A DNA stretch of 64,000 bases from Acestrorhynchus altus. Its lineage: Eukaryota; Chordata; Actinopteri; Characiformes; Acestrorhynchidae. Numbering within the stretch: position 1 is the stretch's first letter; each line of letters starts with the position of its first letter. A program made the position numbers and the translations under genes. The notes below the pieces were generated by a model. It saw nothing but the letters and a program-made list of their open reading frames with translations, made no database searches and was not told the DNA's origin. Positions 36,527 to 48,422 of the stretch are shown in pieces. The stretch lies in assembly GCA_034509495.1 (NCBI GenBank), contig CM067508.1, forward strand, positions 22,853,117 through 22,917,116, written 5' to 3'.

Positions 36527-37345
36527 AACATAAAATATAACGTACATAATTATTCACAGCCTTTGCTCAATATTTTGCTGAAGCACCTTTGGCAGCAATT
36601 ACAGCCTCAAGTCTTTTTGAGTATGATGCTACAATCTTGGCACACATGTTTTTAAGATATTTCTCCCATTTTTCTTTGCAGAACCTTTGCAGAAGTTCAA
36701 TCAGAATGGATGGGGAGTGTCAGTGCACAGCCATTTTTAGATCTCCAGTGATGTTAAATCGGGTTAAAGTCTAGGCTCTGGCTGGGCCATTCAGACATTC
36801 ACAGAATTGTCCACGAAGCCACTCCCTTCTTATCTTGGCTGTGTGCTTGGGTCATGGTCCTGTTGGAAGATAAACCTTCGTCCCAGTATGAGGTACAGAG
36901 CACTCTGGAGCAGGTTATCATCAAGGATCTCTATGCATAACTGCAGTCATCTTTCCCTCGACCCTGAGACCCTCCTACGATGATCACTCAGCTTGGCTGG
37001 GCTGCCAGTGCTAGTAACAGTCCTGGTGGTTCCAAACTTCTTCCATTTATGGATTTTGGAGGCTACTGTGCTCATTGGGACCTTCAATGCAGCAGAAATG
37101 TTTCTGTTTCTGTAGACTTCATGGCTTGGTTTGTACTCTGACATGCACTGTTTATTATGGGACCATATATAAACAGGTGTGTGTCTTTCCAAATAATGTC
37201 CAATCATCTGAATTTACCACAATTGTCCAATCAAGCTTTAGAAACATCTGAAGGATGATCAGTGGAACAAGATGCTCAATTTTAAGTGTCATGGCAAAGG
37301 CTGTACATTGTTTTCCTTTTTAATACATTTGCAAACATTTCAAAC
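36365..37345 (-). mobile_element. Internally deleted Tc1-like transposon
   Basis: The minus strand at 36947-37207 encodes MIGHYLERHT, then YRNRNISAALKVPMSTVASK and IHKWKKFGTTRT, the Tc1 helix-turn-helix DNA-binding region. Plus-strand words further left (GGCTGGGCCATTCAGACATTC) correspond to the C-terminal SPDLNP region in reverse. The catalytic middle is deleted near 36890. A (TAA)n tract lies at about 36479-36524. Confidence 0.8.
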
Positions 37346-37389
37346 TTTTCTCTCAATTACTGTATAGTGTGTGTGTGTGTGTGTGTGTA

Positions 37390-37930
37390 GTAACAATAGT
37401 TGCACTCAAAACCACTGCCATGGTGTCATGCCATGGAGTTCAATGCTGTGTCCCGCTTTTGTCTTGGTAGAGATGACCAACAAATCTGTGTGTGGAGGCA
37501 CTGTGGTCAGCTCCAAGATCAACAGCCACACATTGTCATGCATCATAAGTCCAGAAGACCTAATGTCCCAATGTCACTGTGTGGGGGTGCAATTTCCTAC
37601 AATGCTTCATTAATGTTTCATTAATATGGTTCTGCTACCAGTGGTCCTAACTTTTCTGAACACAGACTCTGGTGTGCTATAGCAACAGTACAATGTTCAT
37701 CCGCACACTGTTGCCCTCTCAAGAGCTTGCCATAAAAACACAGATAGCTGCATTGCCAGGCCTATTCTTGATAGAAAATTTGTGAGATGCTATTGGACGC
37801 ACTATGAACACTCCACCCCTGATGCAAAAGCTGAGTGAGAATATCCAAGCTGCATGGGAGGAGAGGTACTACATCTGTATGCACAGCTCAATAAACTTTG
37901 CACAGTTTCAGTCTAAACTGTATTCATTTC
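37390..37930 (+). mobile_element. Decayed mariner-type transposase fragment
   Basis: One frame reads FNAVSRFCLGRDDQQICVWR then GAISYN, matching the mid-domain of a second mariner-type transposase family. Near 37755-37800 lie degenerate pieces of its C-terminal region. It is the same family as the remnants in the pepsinogen spacers. Confidence 0.65.
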
Positions 37931-39015
37931 TTGTTCCTGGTAACCTTTATCTTTCTTCTGAAACTGTAACTGCATTACAAGCTTAAAGGAAAACCCTTCA
38001 AAACAATAATGTGCCTGTCCAGTACCGTATAAACAAAATGGAACTGTTTTCTGCATGTATAAACACCAGACCAATAGGCAAAATTCTCTAGTATTATTCT
38101 TGTCTTTTTAAAAAAATAAATATTATTTAAATAAGAAAAAGAATTATGGTTTATACTATATATTTTAACAGTATACAGAGGTTTCCGTGCCTGTATGGGC
38201 TTGTATGCCCCTCACACTCTAGTTAAAATCCTCACTGCAATGTTCCAGAAGAGCACAAAGCCTTCCCAGGACAGTAAAGACAGTTACACCAATAGCTAAA
38301 AAAAAATCAGAATCCATGTAATGTGCAAGAAAGGCCACCATTTGGAGTTATCACTGAAAGCTAGCCTACATCCAAAACCACATATTACTACGTACTACAA
38401 ATACTATTATCATGATTGCACATCTGATGGTGATGTAGTACATTTGAAATACTATTTAGTATGGCAGTATGCTTATTTGGACTCAAGCCTGGATTACCTA
38501 ATCAATTCTTCATTAAAGTAAATCAGGTGAGCTGCTGGTGGAACTGAGCAAATCCATACAGTGTCTGAAGTGCACGGAAATGTCAGCAACCAAAAGTGCT
38601 GTATCGGTTTCCTTCCTGAAAACAGTGAATTGTATTTTCTGGTTCCTGTATTTGTGCTTATTTGTATTTATTCTAATGAAATGCAGAGCTTCATAAGCCC
38701 AACCCTGGACTACACAGCATTTTTTTATAAACAAACAATACAGTCCATGACTAGGCTTAATCCTGGTAGAAGAAATTGGCCCACAGTGTTTTACAGACAA
38801 AAGAACACTTTGTGCAGAAGTAAATAACTTTATACACCCTCTAAGTTTTTTTTGCACAGCTGCACATACATTATATAGCATACAAATGGTATATATATCA
38901 AATACACGAGGGACATGCATAAACAATCATGCACCTTGGGCTTTAAAACATTAACTTTCACATCTTTATCTGCGTAAGCAAGTATAGACTGAAACAGCCC
39001 AACAGGCATTGAATG
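37931..39015. other. Non-coding DNA, no gene seen
   Basis: The open frame of 137 codons at 38513-38926 (-) and its + strand shadow show no family resemblance and no splice context I trust. Confidence 0.4.
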
Positions 39016-39019
39016 AGCC

Positions 39020-39650
39020 AAATTTAATGTCAGGACAACGTCTCATGCCAACATCAATTTGATGCAGAATAGGAACAACAGCTGACGTTGATATTTTGCT
39101 GGTATTAAGCTGTCGTGTTAAGCAACCAAAGTCCACCATCTTCCAGACTTCACAAGCCAACAACATACTGACAACGAATACCAACTTTCAATCATTTAAG
39201 TCATGTTCCACAACCAATCCGAACATCTGGTCAACATCACATTCTTTACAACTAGATATGACTTTCTAACATCATTAGACATTGTCATGTTGATGGTTTT
39301 AAGCAACCACAATTCAACACCTTCCAACCATCTAATTCCAAGGTCATACTGACATAGAATATTGATTTAATTTTGAGGTATGGTGACTAAAACCAAATGT
39401 CTGGTCAATATAATAACCTTAAGATTCAGTAAACATGACCCTCTTATATCAATAAATGTTGATATTTTGTTGGTTTAAAATCAGGGTGTAAAGTAATCCT
39501 AACATCCACTAGATGTGACATTCTAACATGTGTCATTCTGTCTCTGTGATTTTAAACAACCACAATCCACCATCTTCCAAACATCTGATTCCAACATCAT
39601 ACTAATATAGAATATTGATATTTAATCGTGGGTTTAAATATGAGGTCAAT
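39020..39650. repeat. Degenerate long-period direct repeat
   Basis: A block resembling CCACCATCTTCCA...CATACTGAC...GAATATTGAT recurs near 39134, 39313 and 39560, with the word GATATTTTG(C/T)TGGT also repeated. Spacings differ (about 180 and 245 bases), so copies carry indels. Confidence 0.6.
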
Positions 39651-40140
39651 TTGATGTCCAGTGCCTGATTGGAGCACCACCTTGAAACATCTCTGGACTC
39701 TGTGTGGTCGACCACATGCGAGGCCTCTGACCGAGGCAAATAAGCCCAGGTCTAAACAGCTTTAAGACGAAGAACATCTGCAGGGACGGTAATAACAGGT
39801 TCATTACATGTCGGCACACCAACCCTCAACATTAACCCCCCAAACCACTCCACAGAGGTTCCTACAGGGTCCCAGGCTGGGTGGTCTGAAGATGTGTGTG
39901 AGCATCACTGCCCTGCAGGGCGTGGGCCTCTCCTTATGGGAACTGACTGGGCCTGCGCCAGGGAAGGATGTGATGATCACCAAAAATAGAGGGGGGATCA
40001 ATCCTCTCCTCTACATCTTCTCATCCTGCTTCACCCCCCTCATCTGAGACTCACTCAAGGACATGCACAAACGTCCAGCAGACGAGGGAGGACAGACAGA
40101 CAAGAGTTAAACGTAAGATGCAGGCTGGAGACTAGAATAA
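39651..40140. other. Non-coding DNA next to the mapk8ip2 promoter
   Basis: GC content rises here. An open frame of 79 codons on + (39808-40047) and its - shadow have no recognisable family. It lies immediately inside the presumed mapk8ip2 intron 1. Confidence 0.4.
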
Positions 40141-40189
40141 ACAGGGTTAGTGCTGCTCCTGGGGCAGCATCGGGGCAGGGCGGGGAGGA

Positions 40190-40361
40190 GGAGGAGGAGG
40201 AGGGATGGAGGGGGATGCTGCGCGTCTTACCTGCAGCCCGGAGGAGAGAGGGAGTGGAAGGTGGAGAGAGAAAACATCTCCGCTCTGTCCGCCATCTTCT
40301 TCCACAGAGGACTCTAAGCAGCGACTGCAGGGGCGGACTGAGCGCAGCCCATCCACAGAGC

Positions 40362-40419
<58 letters not shown>

Positions 40420-40740
40420 GCGCGCTCCTGCTCTTCCTCTCACTGCAGATGCTGAATCTTGCTGTCCTCGTCCTCGCTGGATCACGCGCGCGCGCTGTCT
40501 GCCATCCGATCTGACCCCCTCCCAGAAAAGGCCAGAATAAAGGAAACAGTGAGATGCGCTGCGCCCTCGGGTTCCTGCAGCCTCACGCAGAGCGGCGACG
40601 CGACGCTCAGAGGCGCAGGCTGAGCTGCTGCCAGCGGGGAGGAGATGAGGGGCGGAGCTATGGGGCGGGGCCAGGGGCGGCGCTGTGAGCGTGATGAGCG
40701 TTTCCCCACCTGTATTCAGACAGGTCCCGCCCTCCTGCGC
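40190..40740 (-). promoter_or_regulatory. mapk8ip2: CpG-rich promoter and 5' UTR region of mapk8ip2
   Basis: CpG-dense island around the JIP2 first exon, with GGCGGAG, GGGGCGGGGCC and GCGCGCGCG words. A polypyrimidine (CT)n tract at 40364-40418, which is (AG)n on the coding strand, lies about 70 bases upstream of the start codon. The exact transcription start cannot be read from the sequence. Confidence 0.6.
40231..40295 (-). CDS. mapk8ip2: JNK-interacting protein 2 (JIP2), first coding exon only
   Basis: Read on the minus strand, the 65 bases give an ATG in good context (AAGATGG), 21 codons, then AG before a gtaaga donor. The peptide starts MADRAEMFSLSTFHSL and ends SPPGC. As I recall it, this equals the N-terminus of vertebrate JIP2, whose next residue is the Arg that the split AG codon would start. 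JIP2 is a neuronal scaffold for JNK-pathway kinases and kinesin cargo. Its SH3 and PTB domains lie in later exons that I cannot find anywhere to the left in the window. It lies head-to-head with chkb, about 4.5 kb between start codons, as on human 22q13.33. That arrangement supports the call. Confidence 0.88.
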
Positions 40741-40757
40741 TGGGATTGGATTGCCTG

Positions 40758-40758
<1 letters not shown>

Positions 40759-40823
<65 letters not shown>

Positions 40824-40837
40824 AAGAGAGAGAGAAT

Positions 40838-40879
<42 letters not shown>

Positions 40880-40948
40880 ATGTGTGTGTGTGAGAGTGTG
40901 TATGTATGTGTGTATTTGTGTGTGATAGAGAGTGTGTGTGTGTGTGTT

Positions 40949-40986
<38 letters not shown>

Positions 40987-41030
40987 TGTGTGTGTATGAG
41001 AGAGAGAGAGAGAGAGAGAGGGAGTGTGTG

Positions 41031-41073
<43 letters not shown>
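40759..41073. repeat. Long compound (GT)n/(GA)n microsatellite
   Basis: Alternating GT and GA blocks over about 315 bases, starting about 460 bases upstream of the mapk8ip2 start codon. It produces artefactual repetitive frames on both strands. Confidence 0.95.
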
Positions 41074-41076
<3 letters not shown>

Positions 41077-41149
41077 TTTGGGTGTGAATGCAAATTCTCA
41101 CAGCAGTTCTCCAGGATAAACACGATAAACTCCTTTGTAATACCCTCTC

Positions 41150-41350
41150 ATCCATTCATCCATTCCTTCATCCATCCATCAATCCACTCATCCATTCATC
41201 CATTCCTTTATCCATCCATCAATCCACTCATCCATTCATCCATTCCTTTATCCATCCATCAATCCACTCATCCATCCATCCATTCATTAATCCATTCATC
41301 TATCCATCCTCTCATCCTTCCGTCCATTCATCCATCCATCCACTCACCCA
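41150..41350. repeat. Degenerate (TCCA)n/(ATCC)n tetranucleotide array
   Basis: TCCATCCATC, TCCATTCATC and CAATCCACTC variants form a higher-order repeat of about 52 bases seen two to three times. Confidence 0.9.
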
Positions 41351-42490
41351 CTGGCCAATCGGTCTGTTTATATGACTATTCCTCTATCTAGCCTGTCCTG
41401 TGTACACTTTCATTCTTTGAAGCATTTTATTTAATTTTATAAAGAAACAAACAGACTGATATTACCTTTGTTTTACTGTCTATGTACTGTAAAACTATAC
41501 TGTAGTTCGATAGCAGTTTCAGAACCTGAACCTTGTTTTGTACATCCCTCACAATGTTTGAGGTTCGAATTTTAGGCACTAAAGTGAAACCCTATTTTCC
41601 TGTGAACCCTTATCTCATTATAGCAACAATATTCATAATAGAAAGCTCCAGAAACAAAATATTTACATGAATGAGAAAAGAATTCACCCAGGAATCAAAC
41701 ACAGGTATGACACATCAACCAAACCTATGTGTTTGTGTTTGTGTTTCTCCAGTTGCTGTATTCCCTAAACCTCCAACTACCGGCCAATCCCCAGCATAGA
41801 AGGAGGGGTTAGTCTGAATGTGGGTGTGAAGGAATAAAACATACCGCATTTGGAATTTACTGACAGATGGGTCTCCGTCTCCTCCATGGATGCGTCAGAT
41901 GCTGCTGTGTGTGGGCAGAGCGTGAAAAGCACTGCAGTTTCAGAGGAAGATCTCACTGCCAATCAAATCACTGGAGATGTAATACAATTTGTCATCTCTG
42001 AAGCCACATCTCAAATAGCACTCTGCTCCCTACATAGCCTAGGGCACTATATAGGTCATGAAAAATGCTATCCACACCAAAATCTGACAATATTGATATT
42101 ACAGACTGTACAGATGTGAGGGATTTGGTTTTGGGCTGATACAGGAATATGACAGACATCCACAGCAGACAACATAATCCCTACTGCTCAGATCAGATCT
42201 GCAGGCTTTGTAGGCCTTTGTGTGTTCTCTTATAAAAGGGACAACAGTAATCAGTAAATCCTGCAATATCATTAGGCCACCCTAGAGTGAGGAGCTGTTC
42301 ACAGTCTCTCTGGTGCTGAAAGCATATATAGAGGGATGTTAGGGATGTAGAGGAGTGGAGCCCCCTGCTGTATGGATGGGTAATGAGTTCAGGAAATATG
42401 ATACACTGTGAGAGAGGGGGACAGGGGAACAAGGTGTTCCTTTTAATGAAGCGAAGGTCGCTGGAAGGCACAACATTTACTGTGATAGCA
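41351..42490. other. Intergenic DNA between mapk8ip2 and chkb, no gene seen
   Basis: Two overlapping open frames at 41777-42119 and one at 42193-42471 (-) have no recognisable homology or splice context. Confidence 0.45.
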
Positions 42491-42499
42491 ATTTTATAT

Positions 42500-43310
42500 T
42501 CAGATGTGCAGACTTGTCTGGAGTTTGCAAAGTGGCCCCTAAAGGACTCTCAGACCATGAGAAACAAAATTATCTGGTCTGATGAAACAAAGATTGAACT
42601 CAATGCCAAGAATCATGTCTGGAGGAAACCAGGCACTGCTCATCACCTAGCCAGTACCATTCCTACAGTGAAGCATGGTAGTGGCAGCATCATGCTGTGG
42701 GGATGTTTTCCTGCAGCAGGAACTAGGAGACTAGTCAGTGTAGAGGGAAAGATGATTGCAGCAATGTACCGAGACATCCTTGATGATAACCTGCTTCAGA
42801 GTACTCTGGACCTCAGACTGGGACGAAGGTTTAGCTTCCAACAGGACAATGATCCTAAGCACACAGCCAAGATAACAACGGAGTGGCTTCAGGACAACTC
42901 TGTGAATGTCCTTGAGTGACCCAGCCAGAGCCCAGACTTGAACCCAATTGCACATCTCTGGAGACACATAAAAATGGTTGTGCACTAATACTCCCCATCC
43001 AATCTGATGGAGCTTGAGGGGTTCTGCAAAGAAAATGTGAGAAACCTCCCAAAAACGTGTGCCAAGCTTATAGCACCATACTCAAAAAGACAAGTGGCTG
43101 TAATTGCTGCCAATGGTGCTTCAACAAATTATTGAAAGGCTGTGAATACTTATGTACATTATATTTGTTTTTTATTTTTAATACATTTCAAACAATCTTT
43201 GTCATGGTGGGATATTGTGTGAAGAATTTGAGGGACAAATTAATTGATTCAATTTAATAAGGCTGTAACATAACAAAATGTGCAAGAAGTGAAGTGCTGT
43301 GAATACTTTT
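42500..43310 (+). mobile_element. 5'-truncated Tc1-like transposon with dead transposase
   Basis: The frame at 42383-42919 contains LKDSQTMRNKIIWSDETKIE, then TAHHLASTIPTVKHGSGSIM and RFSFQQDNDPKHTAK, the first and second catalytic Asp blocks of a Tc1 transposase. A stop follows NVLE. The next block reads PDLNPIAHLW, where the third catalytic Glu is Ala. Terminal sequence degrades near 43310. Confidence 0.88.
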
Positions 43311-43649
43311 TAATATTTAAGCTTCATAGATCCAAAGTATGCAAAAGACCTAGGATAGAATTTCACCAAACATTGTACATGACAACAAAATACTTTATTA
43401 CCACAATCAACATTTTTGTTGAGAAACAATGGAACAGTAACAAAACAAAGTTTGGCTTAACATTAGGAAAATAAATCTTTTTTTGAGGTAGAAAAGGAGA
43501 AACCACGATACAAAAAGTAAATTAAAATTCTCCCCTCATTAGACAGTCTTTCGTTCTTTGTTTCTTTTTCTTTTTTTAATAGAATCAAAACATTAAAAAC
43601 ACTAAAAAAAATAAGGAATCTGCTTCCTTTCAGTGCAATTCTTTCAGTG

Positions 43650-43955
43650 CAATTCGGGTGGGGCGGCCTGGGAAGTTTCTGTGTGGAGTTTGCATGTTCT
43701 CCCTGTGTTCACGTGGGTTTCCTCCGGGTACTCCGGTTTCCCCCCACAGTCCAAAAACATGCATGATAGGTGAATTGGTGACTCTAAAGTGGCCCTTAGT
43801 GTGTGCATGTGTGTGTGCATGTGTGAGCCCTACGATGGATTAGCGCCCTGTCTAGGGTTGTTTCCCGCCCTTGCGCTCAGAGTTGCCGGCTGGGCACCGG
43901 CTCACCCGTGATCTTATTCAGGAATAAGCAGTTCAGAAAATGGATGGATAAATAT
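43650..43955 (+). repeat. SINE/LINE 3'-tail repeat
   Basis: GTGTGGAGTTTGCATGTTCT, GGTTTCCTCCGGGTACTCCG and CAGTCCAAAAACATGCATG, then GAAAATGGATGGAT. This is a 3' tail shared by many fish SINEs and LINEs. Confidence 0.8.
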
Positions 43956-44299
43956 CACTCAACACAACTTCAAACACATTCTCCTGAGGTAGAGGGCAGA
44001 CAAACCACAACACAACAAAATTAACACACCACAACAAATACTGTAAACAGTTTCTAACTCATTCTGTTTTTCAAGTCGAACAAAACAAAATAATACAGAA
44101 AGTGTCTCTGAGTGGAGGCTCTGGGTCTGTAGGAACGGGGATGTCTCTCCTCTCCGCAGCTCTGTGTTTTCTGTTGCATGATTTTTCATCTGCTTGTAGA
44201 GGTTTGTTGTGTTTACACTTTGTTTAACAGCCCTGTTGTAAACTGTACCGCTGCTGTCGTTTCATTTTCTGCCGCACAATAAAGCCGAACACACTTCAG

Positions 44300-44820
44300 T
44301 TCTCCGGTGACGTCACTTTCCATACTGTGACGTGTCGATTCGAGGAGACCGCTGATTGGCCGGCCAGGCTGCGTGGGCGGGCCAGGCTGCATGGCTGATT
44401 GGCTGGCGCCGCTGAGCCACGTAATAAAAGTCGAGAGTTGTGGGGGCGCGTTAGCTGTTCCCTGCCATAACACAGAGCAGCGCTCGAGTATAGATCTTTT
44501 TATACGAGTATAGATCAATACCGGCGTTAGTATCGATATTTGGATCGATCCGCACAACCTCTAGAAACTGCTGCCCAAACAGGGCAATCTTCAGGCTTTG
44601 TGTTGGAGGGCGGGGCTTCTTTCTCGTTCATGATTATTAGTGCTTCACGCCGTCTCTGATGACGCGCTGACGGCTGCAGGGCTCCAGGCGGAAGTGAGGG
44701 ATAGCGCGCGTTGTGGAAGCTGATAGTTTAGAAACGTAGTTGTTATCGGGGGGTGATATTTGGAGACAGGGAACGTGTGATGAACGTTGTAAACGTGTCC
44801 TACTGAGCGGTGTCCTATCA
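44300..44820 (+). promoter_or_regulatory. chkb: chkb upstream promoter region
   Basis: GC-rich region ending at the chkb start. It holds a perfect CRE palindrome TGACGTCA (44308-44315), a second half-type site TGACGTGT (44328-44335), inverted CCAAT boxes (ATTGG at 44355-44359 and 44398-44402) and a GC box GGGCGGGGC (44608-44616). The CRE lies about 510 bases before the ATG. Confidence 0.5.
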
Positions 44821-44826
44821 GAGAGC

Positions 44827-47800
44827 ATGCAGGCGGCTGCGGAGGAAACGGAGCTGAGGACGCCGGCGCTCCGCGGAGCTAACGGGGACGAGGACTCGGA
44901 GGCGGAGTCGTACCGAGAAGGACGCAGCGGCCAGGTGGACCGAGAAACCAAGGCTAGGGCTTTCTCCTGGTGTCGAGACTTCCTGTCCGGTTCCTGGACG
45001 AGCATCTCCGAGGCGGACTTCCAAATCAGCATCGTCAGGTAACTACGGCAACGGAGCTGGGCCTTTCAGGCCAATGTAATGGATGGACCACGTGGTTGGA
45101 GGTGATGACACGTGAAGGGCTGGGCTCAGATGTTAAGAGATGTTCACCTGGGTGGTGGAAGGATCAGACAGCCTCCTGAAGGAGCTCCATCAGAGAGGTG
45201 GTGCAGGTTGTCCTGGTTGTCCTGGTGCTGGAGCTGAAATTAGAGTGCTTACACTCCATCTATCCATCCATCCATCAGAAGATGGAAGGAAGCTTCCTTC
45301 CATCCATTTTCTGAACCGCTTCTGAACTCTACAGCCCTGTGTAACCTCTGCACTGTTGATACATACTCTCCGTTATACTCTCATACTTGCATTTATCAGT
45401 GCACTCTTAATTTTGTAACCACTTGCACATGATCATCATTCCATCACCCTCTGATTTACTTATTTAAACCCACCCCCACCCAGTTTGGAAGGGGCAGTTA
45501 GTTCCCTAACCCCCTATCACATGACACCAGGAGGGTGAAGATGATCCTCGAATAAGATAAACCTTTATTACAGGAAATGTAGAGTGTTGCATCATCAAAG
45601 GGCTATCCCTCAGTTACAAGAAATAGATAATCGATATAAATGTATGTAGTATAGATCCATATGAAGCCAGTCATGTATATAATTTGAATATATTCAAACT
45701 GTCACTTTTGCATCAATGCTGAGCAGCCAACACCCTCCGAAGAAAATGCCTGACGTGTGAACTGAGCAGTGGCCAGTTTTGCTCGCTCAGACTTCAGCTA
45801 CTGATGGCAGGCATGACCTGGGATTCGGACCTGTGATCCTCATGGGGTAGTGCATTAGGCCTCTGATGTATGCCAAAAGATTTGGTAAATTTGTGGAATG
45901 ACCTTTTACATGAAGGATAACCCTGAAGGAGATCCCTCTTGAGATCTATAATCTTGATCATTATAGACAATAGAACAATAACTGATACTGTTGTGTTACT
46001 ACACTAATCTCCAACACTTAACCTGTAGATCTGATTTCCCACAGGTTTCAACCACAACCCATATCTAGCTCACCTCATTCAGCCAAGTAAGCATTTCTGA
46101 AGTCAGGGTAAATTAGAGTTGTATCCAAAGACTGTGAGATAGCTTGAACAGTGTTCAAAACCACAGGTGTAGTTTAAAATCAACATGAACTGGACAAATC
46201 TCATCATTCAACAATGAGTTAATTTTGACAGAAAAAATAAGTCTTAATATTTCTATCTTTAACACACACCGCAACACAAATGCATTCTCAGATGGACCTG
46301 TGTCTTGTGTATGTTGACAGTGGTGGACTCAGCAACCTGCTCTACAAGTGCAGTTTGCCTGATCACATTAAGCCGGTTGGGGCTGAGCCTTCACGGGTGC
46401 TGCTTCGCATTTATGGGGCCATTTTACAGGTATGTTTACTTTTAATTACACTTCTCAATAATGAAAGTAATTCAGAGAATGTAGGAACATCTGATCTGAT
46501 TCTGCCTATGTATTTTGTTTGTGTGTAGGGAGTGGACTCTTTGGTCTCTGAGAGTGTGATGTTTGCCATTCTGGCGGAGCGAGAGCTGGGCCCTCGTCTC
46601 TATGGCATCTTCCCAGAAGGCCGTCTGGAGCAGTATCTTCCAGTGAGTCAGAGAGACGCCCAGTAAAGTCACAAATAATACATACTTCTCTGCTTTAAGT
46701 AGTATGTTAGCAGAACAAAAATCCATGGTGTGAAAGGCTCCTCTAAATTAAACTCCTTCATAGAAAGCGATTACAAAGAGTGGTTGATACTTTGATTTCT
46801 GATAAGAGACATGGTTTTATGACCGTTATGAGAAGTGGATTACAACACTGCCTGTCATGTGGCAGGTCAGGGTTCAGTATGTTCTCCTACCTGTGAACTT
46901 GTGCAAATACTCTCGCAGCTTGTTTAGTCCCTGTAGAGAAGTACTGACAATAGAATAGGACTCTGCAGCAGATAAACATGAACCTGTTGTCACCATGCCT
47001 AATACCAGGGCTAAATGGGTGAAAAGTCCCCAGCATTGAGCTGTAGAGTAGTGGAACTGTGATCTCTGGATTGATGGTGCTCCATCCAGTACTTTTGTTG
47101 TACTCCAGTAAATGCAGGATGAACTCTCTTTTTAACATTCTTGATTTTGGAAAAAACTAAGAATTAGCAGCTGTCACAATATTTTTTTGCATATTGTGTA
47201 TTTACAAAAGCATGTTGTCTAGACTAAGCTTATAATACTGAGTATTAATTCAACTCTTATGTGTGCTCCAGAGTAAGCGCTTGCACACAGAGCACCTGCA
47301 GGTTCCAGACCTCTCAGCTGAAATAGCCTGTAAGATGGCACGATTCCACCGTATGGTAATGCCCTTCAATAAGGAGCCCAAGTGGCTGTTTGGGACCATT
47401 GACAGGTAAAAAGCTCTACAAAAATGAATGAATGAAGTCTCCTTTAAATCTTTGTTCTTAATAGATTTTGAAAGTAGTAATGAGTGAAAGAAAATGCTAT
47501 AGATAGATATCTGGAAATGTTCACTATGGAAATCTGATATATTGTAATAAGTGCATTTCAGATATGACATTTATTATAATGTATGGAGTATATCCTTATA
47601 TCCAACTTACATTTGTTACAGACTTAAATATGACACATTGATAAATGCGCATTCATAAATATGAGCTGGACGTGTCAGTATTTATTTGTGACCATAAACA
47701 CAGCATGCTACAGCATGCTGTATATAAATAGTAAATGTCTAACTGTTTATCTCAGTAATGTACTGTTTTTAATAATAAACATAAGACAGTTGCACTGTTG

Positions 47801-48336
47801 GTGTTATTACACTGATTTAGCAAACTGCACTGAATTATGTTTGAGATGATAAAGTCGTTATGCTTCATAATTGGCAAAAGAGTGTCTATTGTCTACTGAG
47901 TGTCAATTGTAAAAACAAAAAAAACTAGGATATTCAATTTGATACTTAAGTGTATATATACAATATATATGTACATATATTTTGAAATGTGTACCAAGTC
48001 CTTGTTTTCCTTCTCACTTTACTGTCTTGAGCTTACTGATTCTCTCAGCAGAATAGACTGTGAACACTGTTTTTGTCCTCTCTCACTCTTCAGATACATG
48101 GAGCAAATAAAGAATATTACATTTGTACGAGAAGCTCACATCAAGAAGTTCAAGAAGTTAATGAAGTATGATCTTCCTGCTGAACTTGCAAGTCTGAGGT
48201 GAGAAGAAGAAATTGTTGTTAATATATCCTTCAGCTGTTTACTTTCCTGGCATGAACACACCGATACCTTGGCCTGAGAATTATTAGGAATATTGCTTAC
48301 TGCACCTGTTCCCTATTCAGTAACACTATAGATGGA

Positions 48337-48422
<86 letters not shown>

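Noticed and set aside
39804..40047. Open frames on both strands next to mapk8ip2 exon 1 as its second exon
   Set aside because: Neither frame shows the acidic sequence expected to follow the first exon of JIP2, and no acceptor fits the AG-split codon.
40658..41391. Long open frames of Leu-Ser or His-Thr repeats on both strands
   Set aside because: Direct products of (GT)n, (GA)n and (TCCA)n repeats, without splice context or family resemblance.
44740..44826. N-terminal extension of chkb from an upstream TTG
   Set aside because: It needs a non-ATG start and the added residues match nothing in the family; the ATG at 44827 gives the usual length.
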